Under the pieces are notes generated by a model. The model saw nothing but the letters and a program-made list of their open reading frames with translations, was not told the origin of the DNA and searched no databases. Positions 1 to 9,001 of a stretch of 57,908 bases of DNA are shown one piece after another. The position numbers and the translations under genes were made by a program. The DNA comes from Neoluteolibacter marinus (GTDB lineage Bacteria > Verrucomicrobiota > Verrucomicrobiia > Verrucomicrobiales > Akkermansiaceae): NCBI RefSeq assembly GCF_014904755.1, contig NZ_JACZFQ010000123.1:1-57908 (forward strand), written 5' to 3'. How positions within the stretch are numbered: position 1 is the first letter of the stretch; each line of letters starts with the position of its first letter.

Positions 1-1038
1 CATCGAGACCGCGCCGCGGTCGGCGGTCACGGGCAGCCGGTCGGGGAGCGTCTCCACCACGCGGAGATCCTTGTCGACGGCGAGTGTTCCCAGATCATCC
101 GCGGCGGCCGAAATCAGCGGCACCAGGTCGAGGGGGACCGGGTGCAGGGCGAGCCGGCCGGCATCTGCCTGCGACAGCATCAGCAGGTCGTCGGTCAAGG
201 CGGTGAGCCGGCGGGTTTGCTGGAGCAGCACCGAGATCTCCTCCTGTTGGGCCGTCGTGATGCCGGGCTCGCGGGAAAGATGATCGAGCCCGGCGCGGAG
301 CACGGCGATCGGGGTCTTGAGCTGGTGGGAGGCATCTGCGGAGAAGCGCGTCGCCGCCTGGTAAGACGCCTGCAGCCGGTCGAAGCTGCGGTTCAACACG
401 CGGGCCAGGCGGCCGATCTCGTCGTCGTGCAGCGGCTGCGGCAGTCGCTCGCCGGGGGCATGGACGCTGATCCTTTCCGCCGCTTCGCCCAGTGCGGCCA
501 CCGGCGCGACGGCCTTTCGCGCCGTCAACAGCCCGCCGGTGAAGGCGATCAAGCCGGCCGCCGGCAGGGCGATGAGGAGGCCCTTGACGAGCACCTGCTG
601 GTAATCGGTGACCGGGGCCAGATCCGTGCCCAGTTTCACGAAGTAGGGCCCTTGCTGCCAGGCGCCGACGCGGTAGGACTGGCCGTCGTGGTGGATGTCG
701 CGCGTTTCCCCGGCGGCAAGGTCATCGGGGAGATGGAGCGAGCCGCCCGACCGGTAGACGATTTGGGAATCGGTACCCTGGACCTCGACCGACATGCGCT
801 GCAGCGCCAGCGGGAGATTGCGCGGTTCCAGGTCGTGGCTGGGATCCACCGGGGCGTCGCGGAAATTGACCAGATCCCAGATCAACTCGTCCGCGCCGTC
901 TTTCATCATCCGGTCGACCTGCAGCACCTGGTGATGGCGGACGCTGGGGATCAGGATCGCCGCCACCGCCACCAGGCAAACGATGGTCACCAGGCCGGAA
1001 TAGAGGCCGACCCGGAGATGCAGCGAGTTCCACTTCAT
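1..1038 (-). CDS. Sensor histidine kinase of a two-component system (C-terminus cut by the window edge)
   Basis: This is a membrane sensor kinase that should phosphorylate the response regulator encoded just before it. The 346 residues present show a first membrane helix at about 12-31, a periplasmic sensor region at about 32-149, a second helix at about 150-172, a HAMP linker, and the HisKA dimerisation helix with the phospho-acceptor in SADASHQLKTP (His238). The ATP-binding HATPase domain has only begun when the window ends, so the protein is truncated by sampling, not by mutation. The ATG overlaps the TGA of the regulator gene (ATGA), which indicates one translationally coupled operon. The short sensor loop resembles OmpR-partner kinases of the QseC/TctE type. 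The ligand cannot be read from the sequence. Confidence 0.92.
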   Translation of the reverse strand, partial: MKWNSLHLRVGLYSGLVTIVCLVAVAAILIPSVRHHQVLQVDRMMKDGADELIWDLVNFRDAPVDPSHDLEPRNLPLALQRMSVEVQGTDSQIVYRSGGSLHLPDDLAAGETRDIHHDGQSYRVGAWQQGPYFVKLGTDLAPVTDYQQVLVKGLLIALPAAGLIAFTGGLLTARKAVAPVAALGEAAERISVHAPGERLPQPLHDDEIGRLARVLNRSFDRLQASYQAATRFSADASHQLKTPIAVLRAGLDHLSREPGITTAQQEEISVLLQQTRRLTALTDDLLMLSQADAGRLALHPVPLDLVPLISAAADDLGTLAVDKDLRVVETLPDRLPVTADRGAVSM

Positions 1039-1718
1039 TCGGCGCGGTGCAGCACATAGCCGACCCCCCGCACCGTGCCAATCACCGACTCGGTGCCCGG
1101 CTGGTCGAGCTTCTTGCGCAGGCGCATGATGAAGATCTCCACGGTGCGGGTGTCGTACTCGTGCTCGCGCGCCCAGATCCGTTCGCAGATCTCATCGCGG
1201 GTGAAGGTCCGGCCGGGCTCCTGCATGAAAATCTGCAGGACCTCGAACTCGCGGGGCGAGAGCTCCACCTTGTCCTCGCCGAGGACCACCCGGCGTTTCG
1301 CGGCGTCCATGCACAGGCTGCCGTTCCTCAGCACCGACTCCCGCACCTCCGCCGCGCCCGCGGTCCGGCGGCCGAGCACCTCGACCCGCGCGAGCAGTTC
1401 CTCGAGCGCGAAAGGTTTGGTCAGGTAGTCGTCGGCGCCGGCCTTGAGCCCCGCGACCCGGTCGCCGATCTCGGAGCGGGCGGTGAGCATCATCACCCTC
1501 ACCGGCAGACCCGCCTTGCGCACCCGGTCGAGCAGTTCAAACCCATCGAATCCCGGCAGATTCACGTCCAGCAGCAGCAGGTCGAAGTGATGCGCGGTGG
1601 CCGCGTCGAGGCCGGCGGGCCCGTCGGCCGCGGTGGTCACGACGTGGCCGGCCTTGGTCAGCGCCCGGCTGACCTGGTTGGCGAGCTGGGGTTCGTCTTC
1701 AACGAGCAGGATGTCCAT
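1035..1718 (-). CDS. OmpR/PhoB-family response regulator
   Basis: This is a 227-aa DNA-binding response regulator. The receiver domain (about 1-115) has acidic residues in LLVEDEP, the phospho-acceptor Asp51 in LLLLDVNLPG, and Lys101 in DDYLTKPF. The C-terminal winged helix (about 130-225) ends with the usual RxxVxIFIMRLRKKL recognition-helix pattern and RGVGYVL. I chose the internal ATG giving MDILLVEDEP; a longer in-frame extension exists, but it precedes the conserved first strand and has no family counterpart. It is co-transcribed with the downstream kinase (4-bp overlap). The class resembles QseB/PmrA/TctD regulators. A candidate operator lies upstream at 1861-1875. Confidence 0.95.
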   Translation of the reverse strand: MDILLVEDEPQLANQVSRALTKAGHVVTTAADGPAGLDAATAHHFDLLLLDVNLPGFDGFELLDRVRKAGLPVRVMMLTARSEIGDRVAGLKAGADDYLTKPFALEELLARVEVLGRRTAGAAEVRESVLRNGSLCMDAAKRRVVLGEDKVELSPREFEVLQIFMQEPGRTFTRDEICERIWAREHEYDTRTVEIFIMRLRKKLDQPGTESVIGTVRGVGYVLHRAE

Positions 1719-1860
1719 GGATGCGTGTCGTCTACGTTCCGGGGGAGGCGGGGAATTGCCGTTTTTTGCAGGATCGCCGCCCACCGATGAGAAATGGATG
1801 AGAACGAACCGCTTCCTGCCCAAAAGCCCAGAATCCCTTGTTTCCGCAAGATCGCCTTCC

Positions 1861-1875
1861 GTAACCGTTTGGTAA
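1861..1875. promoter_or_regulatory. Candidate direct-repeat operator (GTAA-N7-GTAA) for the response regulator
   Basis: Two GTAA tetramers spaced 11 bp apart (one helical turn) lie in the 235-bp divergent region between the response-regulator gene and prfC. OmpR/PhoB-family dimers bind tandem half-sites with this period. Autoregulation is an inference from the position and spacing only. Confidence 0.3.
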
Positions 1876-1953
1876 GAAAGGACGGCGGCGAGGCCGGGCG
1901 ACCGATGAATCCTTGGCTCCGCTCCCGCCGCGTGCTTCCCTCCGCCCGCCACC

Positions 1954-3540
1954 GTGTCCCATCCGTCTTCCATCCGCCGCACCCTCGCCATCATCTCCCA
2001 CCCGGATGCCGGGAAAACCACGCTCACCGAGAAGTTCCTGCTCTACGGCGGCGCCATCGACCTGGCCGGCAGCGTGACCTCGCGCCGCGACCGCCGCGGC
2101 ACGGCGTCGGACTGGATGGAACTGGAAAAGCAACGCGGGATCTCGATCTCCTCGACCGTCCTGCAGTTCAGCTACGGCGGCTTCAACGTCAACCTGCTCG
2201 ACACCCCGGGCCACGAGGACTTCTCGGAAGACACCTACCGCGTGCTGACCGCGGTCGACGCCGTGATCATGGTCGTCGACGCCGGCAAGGGCGTCGAGGC
2301 GCGGACCCGCAAGCTCTTCGAGATCTGCCGCCTGCGCGGGATCCCGATTTTCACCTTCATCAACAAGCTCGACCGACCGACCCGGCCGCCGATCGAGCTG
2401 ATCGACGAGATCGAGAGCGTGCTCGGCATCGCCTCGCACCCGATGAACTGGCCGCTGGGCGACGGACCGCGCTTCCGCGGGCTGATCCAGCGCCGCGACG
2501 GGCAGCTGAACCTGTTCGAGAAAACCAAGGCCGGTGCCTACCGCGCGCCGGTATCGGTGGTCGGCTTGACCGACCCGGCGGTGCGCGAGCACGTCGACGG
2601 CGATCTGGTTGACAAGGCGATCGAGGAAATGGAGCTGCTCGACATCGCCGGCGCGCCCTTCGACCAGGAGCGGGTGCTGGCGGGCGAGCTGACGCCGGTG
2701 TTCTTTGGTTCGGCGGCGAACAATTTCGGCATCCAGCTGCTGCTCGACGGCTTCCTGGCAATGGCTCCGCAGCCGGCTGGCCGCAAGTCGGGCGAGACCA
2801 TGATCGAGCCCGAGGACAAGCGCTTCAGTGCCTTCGTCTTCAAGATCCAGGCCAACATGAACCCGAAGCACCGCGACCGCATGGCCTTCATCCGCGTGGT
2901 CTCCGGCAAGTTCGAGCGCGACATGCAGGTGTGGCACGGCTCGGCGGCGAAGCAGATCCGCCTGTCGAATTCGCAGCGCCTTTTCGCCCAGGAGCGGGAG
3001 ATCGTCGAGGAAGCCTTCGCCGGCGACGTGGTCGGCCTGGTGGGCAACCAGCCTTTCGAGATCGGCGACACGCTGACCTCCGACAACTCGATCAAGTTCG
3101 ACGAGATCCCGATCTTCCCGCCGGAGTGCTTTGCCACGATCCGCGGCCGCAGCACCGGCACCGCCAAGCGTTTCCGCGCCGGCCTCGACCAGCTGGTGCG
3201 CGAGGGCGTGACCCAGCTTTTCGAAACCGGGATGGGTGGCAGCGCGCTGCTGGGGGCGATCGGGCCGCTGCAGTTCGAGGTGCTCAAGCACCGGATGGAG
3301 AACGAATACGGTGCCGAAGTGGTGGTTGAATCCTGCCCGTGGTCGATCGTCCGCTGGCTGATGAAAGACGGCCAACCGGTCACCGGAGTGAACCCGCCGA
3401 CCGACGACATGCCGGGTGGCAGTGCCTTGGCGCGCGACGCCGCCGGCCATTGGGTGGTGCTCGCCGAAGCGGAATGGGCCTTGCGCAGCTTCAAGCGCTA
3501 CCACGAGGAGTGGGAGCTGGCGGAGCGGCTGGTGAAGTGA
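1954..3540 (+). CDS. prfC: Peptide chain release factor 3 (RF3) GTPase
   Basis: RF3 is a translational GTPase that removes RF1/RF2 from the ribosome after termination. The 528-aa product has the P-loop HPDAGKTT near residues 16-23, switch II DTPGHEDF, and the NKLD guanine-specificity motif, followed by EF-Tu-like domain 2 and the RF3 C-terminal domain (FPPECFATI, GPLQFEVLKHRM). The length matches the family (about 527-530 aa). The start is a GTG giving MSHPSSIRRTLAIISHPDAGK, matching the short N-terminus of bacterial RF3; no strong ribosome-binding site is visible. It is divergent from the two-component operon. Confidence 0.97.
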   Translation: MSHPSSIRRTLAIISHPDAGKTTLTEKFLLYGGAIDLAGSVTSRRDRRGTASDWMELEKQRGISISSTVLQFSYGGFNVNLLDTPGHEDFSEDTYRVLTAVDAVIMVVDAGKGVEARTRKLFEICRLRGIPIFTFINKLDRPTRPPIELIDEIESVLGIASHPMNWPLGDGPRFRGLIQRRDGQLNLFEKTKAGAYRAPVSVVGLTDPAVREHVDGDLVDKAIEEMELLDIAGAPFDQERVLAGELTPVFFGSAANNFGIQLLLDGFLAMAPQPAGRKSGETMIEPEDKRFSAFVFKIQANMNPKHRDRMAFIRVVSGKFERDMQVWHGSAAKQIRLSNSQRLFAQEREIVEEAFAGDVVGLVGNQPFEIGDTLTSDNSIKFDEIPIFPPECFATIRGRSTGTAKRFRAGLDQLVREGVTQLFETGMGGSALLGAIGPLQFEVLKHRMENEYGAEVVVESCPWSIVRWLMKDGQPVTGVNPPTDDMPGGSALARDAAGHWVVLAEAEWALRSFKRYHEEWELAERLVK

Positions 3541-3577
3541 CGGGCCAGTTCGGGCTGGCCGATGAGGGGCTTCGCCT

Positions 3578-3648
3578 TCTGTCCAAGCCGGATGAATCCG
3601 GCGCTCCCTTGAATGCTCGGCGGAGCGCCGACTTTAGTCGGCTTGGAC
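3578..3648. repeat. REP/BIME-like extragenic palindromic element
   Basis: Two inverted units face each other across a short spacer. The left unit (3578-3608) contains the hairpin GCCGGATGAATCCGGC, and the right unit (3622-3648) contains GCCGACTTTAGTCGGC. Both carry the same outer GTCCAAGCCG/CGGCTTGGAC and inner GCGCTCC/GGAGCGC words. It lies in the convergent intergenic space between prfC and gmk, where such elements often sit. The left unit recurs exactly (31 bp, opposite strand) in the prophage at 31935-31965, and 21 bp of it recur at 50101-50121. Confidence 0.75.
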
Positions 3649-3661
3649 GGGAGAGTGATAT

Positions 3662-3714
3662 GTTCCACGGGAGTTCCACGGAATAAGGCTATCGGATGAG
3701 AAGCTGTTCCACGG
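3662..3714. repeat. Three copies of a 9-bp direct repeat (GTTCCACGG)
   Basis: GTTCCACGG occurs at 3662-3670, 3673-3681 and 3706-3714, downstream of both convergent genes prfC and gmk. No function can be assigned. Confidence 0.5.
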
Positions 3715-3750
3715 GTGTTTCACAAACGGCCCGTATTTGAGGAGCCCGTC

Positions 3751-4347
3751 TTACCCAGCCACCAACCTCGCCACCCGCATCCGCTCGCCGAAGAGGAGGG
3801 ACTTGAAGCGCGCGTAGTCATTCTCCGGCGCACCGGAAAGCAGGCGGTAGCGGTACTCCGGCCAGTGGCGCATTTCGTCGATGGCGTTGCGCAGGCGCAG
3901 TTCGATGACCTCGTCGCTGTCGGTGCCGCGGCCGCGCAGGCGGCGGGCTAGTTCGTCTTCATCCGGCGGCATGACGAAGAGGTCGACCAGCGCCTTGCGG
4001 ATCGCCGGGTCGGCGCAGGCGCGGACCTGGGCGGCACCCTGGACGTCGATGTCCATCACCACATCGGTGCCTTCCTCCAGACGTTCGAGCACCTCGCTGC
4101 GCAGGGTGCCGTAGTGGTTGCCGTGGACCAGGGCGTGCTCGAGGAAATCCCCGGCGGCGACGCGCTGCTGGAATTCATCGACGGTGAGGAAGTAGTACTC
4201 CCGGCCGTGGGTCTCGCCGAAGCGCGGTTGGCGGGTGGTGCAGGAGATCGAGAACTCCGCCTCGCCTTCGGCGGCGAGGCGGCGGCAGAGCGTCGATTTC
4301 CCCGAGCCCGAGGGCCCCGAGACGAGGTAGAGGATGCCGGTGCGCAT
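3751..4347 (-). CDS. gmk: Guanylate kinase
   Basis: This enzyme phosphorylates GMP/dGMP to GDP/dGDP with ATP, an essential step in guanine nucleotide supply. The 198-aa product begins MRTGILYLVSGPSGSGKST (Walker A), followed by the GMP-binding signature TTRQPRFGE and GREYYF, then DIDVQGA and the lid region RRLRGRGTDS. The length is typical (about 190-210 aa). I chose the ATG 7 residues before the first strand; the longer open frame upstream overlaps the M3 peptidase gene and is not conserved-looking. It starts 17 bp after the M3 peptidase stop, so the two are probably co-transcribed. Confidence 0.97.
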   Translation of the reverse strand: MRTGILYLVSGPSGSGKSTLCRRLAAEGEAEFSISCTTRQPRFGETHGREYYFLTVDEFQQRVAAGDFLEHALVHGNHYGTLRSEVLERLEEGTDVVMDIDVQGAAQVRACADPAIRKALVDLFVMPPDEDELARRLRGRGTDSDEVIELRLRNAIDEMRHWPEYRYRLLSGAPENDYARFKSLLFGERMRVARLVAG

Positions 4348-4364
4348 GTGGGGCCGGCAATGGA

Positions 4365-6482
4365 TCACGCCAATGCCGGTTCGGCCAGCCCGGAGCGGAT
4401 CAACAGGGGATCCAATGCGGCATCGCGGCCCATGAAGCGGCGGTAGAGCTCGTCGACCGGGGCCGAGTTGCCCTTCGACAGGATGTGCTCGCGGAAGGCG
4501 GCGCCGGTGGTCGGGTCGATCACACCATTCTCCTGGAATCGGGTGAAGGCGTCGGCATCGAGGACTTCGGCCCACTTGTAGGAGTAGTAGCCGGCGGCGT
4601 AGCCGGTGGCCGAGCTGAACAGGTGGCCGAAACGCCGCGCCATGCTCGGGGTCTCGGTTTTCAGCGGCACGCGGTAGGACTCGAGGATCTCGCGGTCGAC
4701 GGCATCGAGGTCCTTGCCGAGGTAGCGGTCGAGGTGGATGTGGAGTTCCAGGTCGAGCTTGCCGAAGGCCAGCTGGCGCATGAAGGCGGTCGCGCTGAGA
4801 TAGTTCTTCGCCGCGATCATGCGGTCGAAGAGCTCGTCGGGGATCGGCTCGCCGGTCTCGTGATGGCGGGCGAAGAGGTCGAGCGACTGGCGGTCCCAGC
4901 AGAAGTTCTCCATGATCTGCGAAGGCAGCTCGACGAAGTCCCACGGGACGTTGGTGCCGGCGAGCGAGCGCACGGCGACGTCACTCAGCAGCCCGTGGAG
5001 CAGGTGGCCGAACTCGTGGAAGATGGTCTCGACCTCGCCGTGGGTCAGCAGGGCGGGCTTGCCGTCGACCGGCGGCGTCATGTTGCCGGTGATCAGGCCG
5101 AGGTGGGGCTCGCGGGCCTTGCCGTCGCCGCCCGGGTGGCCGGTGAAGAGGCAGTTCATCCAGGCACCGCCGCGCTTCGACTCGCGCGGGTGCCAGTCGG
5201 CGTAGAACGACCCGAGGTGCGCGCCGGTGGCGCTGTCGCTGAGGTCGTAGAATTTCACCTCGGGGTGCCAGACCTCGATCGCATCGGCCGGCGCGTCGGC
5301 GGGCCGTTGGCCGCGCTCGTAGTAGACCGATTCCCGCTCCTTCAGGGTGATCCCGAACAGCTTCGAGCAGAGGTCGAACATGCCGCTCATCACGCGGTCG
5401 ACCGGGAAATAGGGCCGCAGCACCTCGTCATCGAGATCGTATTCCTCCTGTCGCCGGCGTTCCGACCAGTAGGCGAACTCCCAGGGTTCGAGGCCGTCGA
5501 CGGGGGCTTCGGTGACGCGGGCCTTGTAGTCGCAAAGCTCGCGGTACTCGGTGTTGAAGGCACCCTGGATGCGGTCGTGGAGGTCTTCGACGAAGCCGAG
5601 CGCATTCTCGCCGGAGCGGGCCATCCGCCGTTGCAGGGTGAGGTCGGCGAAATGGGCGTTGCCGAGCAGCCCGGCCTTTTCTTTCCGCAGCTCGAGGATC
5701 TTCCAGACCAGCGGGGTGTTGTCCTTGTCGCCGTTCGAGGCGACCTGGGTCGAGGCTTCCCAGACCTGGCGGCGGATGCCGTCGTCGTCGAGGTGCTGCA
5801 TCACCGGGAACATCGACGGCATCTGCAGCGTGAAGCGCCACGCCGGCTTGTCGTCGGTGGCCAGCTCCTTGGCATTGGCGTTGGCCAGGGCGGCGGCCTT
5901 GGCCGAGGCCGGCAGGCCGGCGAGCTTGGCCTCGTCGGTGATGACCAGGTCCCAGGCGTTGGTCGAGTCGAGGACGTGCTCGGAGTAGAGCTTGGTGACC
6001 TTGGAAAGTTCGGCCTCGAGGGCGGCCACCCGGGACTTCTTGTCCGGCGGGAGGTCGGCACCGGACTGGACGAAGTCGAGCATCGTCTCCTCGATGAAGC
6101 GCTGCTGGACCGGCGGCAGATCCTTGACCGCGGCGGATTCCCCGAAGGCCTTCAGGACGGCCCACAGGCGGTCGTTGAGGGGGATCGACGCGTAGTGCTC
6201 GGACACTTCCGGCAGCATCGCGTTGAGGGCGGCGCGCTGGGCGGGCTCGTCGCAGACCGAGTCGAGGTGCTGCAGGCGGCCCCACCCGAGGGAGAGCAGG
6301 TCGTTGGCTTCCTCGAAGGCCGCGTAGGTGTTTTCGTAGGTCGCGGTGTCTGGCGTGACCTGGCAGACCGCCTCGATGCGCTCGCGGGCGATTTCCAGGG
6401 CGTGCCGGATGTCGGGCTCGACCGCCTCGGGGACGAGCGTGGACCAGCGGACGTGAAAGGTTTCATCGAGAAACGGGTGCAT
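4365..6482 (-). CDS. M3-family zinc oligopeptidase (oligopeptidase A / PrlC type)
   Basis: This is a cytoplasmic metallopeptidase that degrades short peptides, including signal-peptide fragments in the PrlC group. It has 705 aa, against about 680 for E. coli PrlC. The zinc motif HEFGHLLHG begins near residue 488, and the downstream third ligand is in the region around MENFCWD. The long helical N-terminus (PDTATYENTYAAFEEAN) is typical of M3A peptidases. There is no signal peptide. It is immediately upstream of gmk on the same strand and divergent from the Nudix gene. Confidence 0.93.
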   Translation of the reverse strand: MHPFLDETFHVRWSTLVPEAVEPDIRHALEIARERIEAVCQVTPDTATYENTYAAFEEANDLLSLGWGRLQHLDSVCDEPAQRAALNAMLPEVSEHYASIPLNDRLWAVLKAFGESAAVKDLPPVQQRFIEETMLDFVQSGADLPPDKKSRVAALEAELSKVTKLYSEHVLDSTNAWDLVITDEAKLAGLPASAKAAALANANAKELATDDKPAWRFTLQMPSMFPVMQHLDDDGIRRQVWEASTQVASNGDKDNTPLVWKILELRKEKAGLLGNAHFADLTLQRRMARSGENALGFVEDLHDRIQGAFNTEYRELCDYKARVTEAPVDGLEPWEFAYWSERRRQEEYDLDDEVLRPYFPVDRVMSGMFDLCSKLFGITLKERESVYYERGQRPADAPADAIEVWHPEVKFYDLSDSATGAHLGSFYADWHPRESKRGGAWMNCLFTGHPGGDGKAREPHLGLITGNMTPPVDGKPALLTHGEVETIFHEFGHLLHGLLSDVAVRSLAGTNVPWDFVELPSQIMENFCWDRQSLDLFARHHETGEPIPDELFDRMIAAKNYLSATAFMRQLAFGKLDLELHIHLDRYLGKDLDAVDREILESYRVPLKTETPSMARRFGHLFSSATGYAAGYYSYKWAEVLDADAFTRFQENGVIDPTTGAAFREHILSKGNSAPVDELYRRFMGRDAALDPLLIRSGLAEPALA

Positions 6483-6633
6483 GCGGAGTTGGTAGGCGAA
6501 GGAAATTGTGCTGAAAATGAAGAAAGTGGTCTTTCGGGTGGTCCCCCGGCTGACCCGGCGGTCCGCGGCTCCGGATCCGGTCCATCGAAATGGCCATCGA
6601 CAAGCCGTCCGGGTTCCCCCGCAATCGTACGCC

Positions 6634-7239
6634 GTGAACCGTGATCTGCTGGCGATCAGCCGCGAACTGAAGTCGATGGCCGAGGCCGGCCTGCGCTATT
6701 CGGAGGGTCCCTACGACCTGGAACGCTACCGGCGCTTGCACGAAATCGCGTCCGAACTCCTGACCGGCGAGGCACGGGAGTTCCGCTGGCCGGTCGAATT
6801 CGGCTATGCCACGCCGAAGGTGGACGTGCGGGCGGCGGTGATCGACGACGGCAAGATCCTGCTGGTCCGGGAGGCCGGCAGCGGCCAGTGGACGTTGCCG
6901 GGCGGCTGGGCGGACCTCAACGAGAGCCCGGCGGGAAATGCCGCCAAGGAAGTCCGGGAAGAGGCCGGCATCGAGGTCGAGGTGGTCAAACTGATCGCCT
7001 GCTGGGACAAGGACCGCCAGGGCCACCCGCGGCAGCCGGAACACGTCTACAAGCTGGTCTTCCTGTGCCGGCCGAACGGCACCGCGGACGTGGCCGGGGA
7101 CGGTCACGAGACCGACGGGGCGGGATTTTTCGCGTCGGACGCGTTGCCGGAGCTTTGCCCCTTCCGGGCGGCCCCGCACTACGTGGAGCTGGCATTTGCC
7201 CACGTGGCGGACCCGGGCCTGCCAACCATGTTCGACTGA
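6634..7239 (+). CDS. NUDIX hydrolase with an N-terminal Nudix_N2-type helix domain
   Basis: This is predicted to hydrolyse a nucleoside diphosphate linked to another moiety (ADP-ribose-like or nucleotide-sugar substrates). The Nudix box reads G-x5-E-x7-KEVREEAGI, with Lys replacing the usual first Arg. The N-terminal helical segment (LLAISRELKSMAEAGLRYSEGPYDLERY) matches the Nudix_N2 extension seen in YjhB-like proteins. I chose the GTG start giving VNRDLLAISRELK; a 42-residue upstream extension from an ATG at 6508 is Arg-rich, low in structure and overlaps the divergent promoter space. The product is 201 aa. Confidence 0.85.
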   Translation: MNRDLLAISRELKSMAEAGLRYSEGPYDLERYRRLHEIASELLTGEAREFRWPVEFGYATPKVDVRAAVIDDGKILLVREAGSGQWTLPGGWADLNESPAGNAAKEVREEAGIEVEVVKLIACWDKDRQGHPRQPEHVYKLVFLCRPNGTADVAGDGHETDGAGFFASDALPELCPFRAAPHYVELAFAHVADPGLPTMFD

Positions 7240-7290
7240 CGTGGATGCGGGCTTGAGTGGCATGAACACCGCTCCTAGGGTGCGCGACCA

Positions 7291-8988
7291 ATGCGAGCCC
7301 TCCCCGCCGACTGGATCCTCTGCGGCGACCCTTTCCATGCCAATGGAAGCGGGGACGGCCACCCGTTTCCCGCCATCCTGGAACATTTGATCCGCCAGCG
7401 CGGGCTGCCGGTGGGGGAGAACCTCGAGAACTTCCTGCGGCCGAAGTTGCGGGATCTGGGCGATCCGTTCGAGATCAACGAGATGCACGAGGCCGTGGAG
7501 CGCATTCTCGCCGCCGTGGAGCGGAGCGAGAATGTCTGCATCTACGGCGACTACGACGTCGACGGGGTCACCTCGATCACCGTGATGCGCAAGCTGCTGC
7601 ACGCCTACGGCCTGGAACCGCGGCATTTCATCCCCCGCCGCAGCAGCGAGGGCTACGGCCTCAGCGCCGCGGCACTGAAGCGCTGCATGGCCGAGGGCTC
7701 CAAGCCGGATCTGTTGATCGCGGTCGATTGCGGCACGGTGTCGGTCGATGAAATCGCCTCGCTGCGGGCGGAGGGCGTCGATGTGATCGTCGTGGATCAC
7801 CACGAGCCGGGGCCGCGCGGCCGGCCGGACGTGATCGCCTTGGTCAATCCGAAGTCCGGCGGTGGCCCGACCTATCTCTGCGCCGCCGGCGTCTGCTTCA
7901 AGCTGGCCCACGCGATGATGAAGACGCGGCCGGCGGACGGTTTCGATCTCAAGGAGCTGCTCGACCTGGTGGCGGTCGCGACGATTGCCGACATCGTGCC
8001 GATGATCGGCGAAAACCGGCTGCTGGTCCGCCATGGTCTCAAGCGCTTGCCGCTGACCCTCAACCCCGGCCTGCGGGCACTGCAGGAAGTGACCGGCATG
8101 AACGGCAAGGCGACGTCGATGGACGTCGGCTTCCGGATCGGGCCGCGCCTCAACGCCGCCGGCCGGATGGACGTCCCCGAGGATGCGCTGGCCACCCTCT
8201 TGACCGACTGCAAGCGCCTCGCCCGCGACCTGGCGGAGCGGCTCGACGACTACAACAAGCGCCGGCAGGCGCATGAAAACCAGATCCGCAAGGAGGCGAT
8301 GGAGATGCTCCAGGCAACCTTCGATCCGGAGCGCGATCCGGTGATCGTGCTCGGTTCACGCAGCTGGCACCCGGGGGTCGTCGGCATCGTCGCCTCGCGG
8401 CTGATGCGGCAGTTCCACAAGCCGACCTTCATCATCGCCATCGACGAGGCCGGCATCGGCAAGGGCAGCGGGCGCAGCATCGAAGGCGTCTCGCTGGTGC
8501 AGGCGATCAATGCCTGCCGCCACCATCTCGTCGCCGGTGGCGGCCACGACATGGCGGCCGGCCTTTCCATCGCGGAGGACAAGATCGAGGTGTTTCGCAA
8601 GGAGTTCGCGGAATTCGTGCTCAGCAACACCGCGCCCGAGCAACGCCAGCCGAAGCTGCGGGTGGATGCCGAGATCACCTTCGACCAGCTGTCGCTCGAG
8701 TTCCTCTCGGATTACGAGCTGCTCCAGCCCTTCGGAAACGGCAACCCGCAGCCGATTTTCATGGCGCGCGGCGTTCATCTCAGCCGGCCGCCGGTGCACA
8801 TGAAAAACCATCACCTGCGGCTCAACCTGCGCCAGGGCTACCACGAGCAGGATGCGGTCTATTTCGGCGGCGGGGAGGTCGTCCTGCCGGATCCACCGTG
8901 GGACATCGCTTTCACCATCGACCGCAACACCTTCCGGGGCCGGACCAGCCTGCAGATCATCATGCAGGACGTGAGAGCCGCGGAATGA
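7291..8988 (+). CDS. recJ: Single-stranded-DNA-specific 5'-3' exonuclease RecJ
   Basis: RecJ degrades single-stranded DNA 5' to 3' in recombination and mismatch repair. The 565-aa product has the DHH-family metal motifs YGDYDVDGVTS (about residue 89) and VVDHHEPG (about 169), the DHHA1 domain with GGGHDMAAG near residue 415, and the C-terminal OB fold. The size matches the family (about 560-580 aa). Its ATG lies about 50 bp after the Nudix gene on the same strand. Two key motifs in order and full length give high confidence. Confidence 0.96.
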   Translation: MRALPADWILCGDPFHANGSGDGHPFPAILEHLIRQRGLPVGENLENFLRPKLRDLGDPFEINEMHEAVERILAAVERSENVCIYGDYDVDGVTSITVMRKLLHAYGLEPRHFIPRRSSEGYGLSAAALKRCMAEGSKPDLLIAVDCGTVSVDEIASLRAEGVDVIVVDHHEPGPRGRPDVIALVNPKSGGGPTYLCAAGVCFKLAHAMMKTRPADGFDLKELLDLVAVATIADIVPMIGENRLLVRHGLKRLPLTLNPGLRALQEVTGMNGKATSMDVGFRIGPRLNAAGRMDVPEDALATLLTDCKRLARDLAERLDDYNKRRQAHENQIRKEAMEMLQATFDPERDPVIVLGSRSWHPGVVGIVASRLMRQFHKPTFIIAIDEAGIGKGSGRSIEGVSLVQAINACRHHLVAGGGHDMAAGLSIAEDKIEVFRKEFAEFVLSNTAPEQRQPKLRVDAEITFDQLSLEFLSDYELLQPFGNGNPQPIFMARGVHLSRPPVHMKNHHLRLNLRQGYHEQDAVYFGGGEVVLPDPPWDIAFTIDRNTFRGRTSLQIIMQDVRAAE

Positions 8989-9001
8989 ACGCCGCAAACC
9001 C

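Noticed and set aside
4485-6644. 719-codon frame antisense to the M3 peptidase
   Set aside because: The opposite strand has the intact HEFGH motif and full family length; the antisense product has low-complexity composition.
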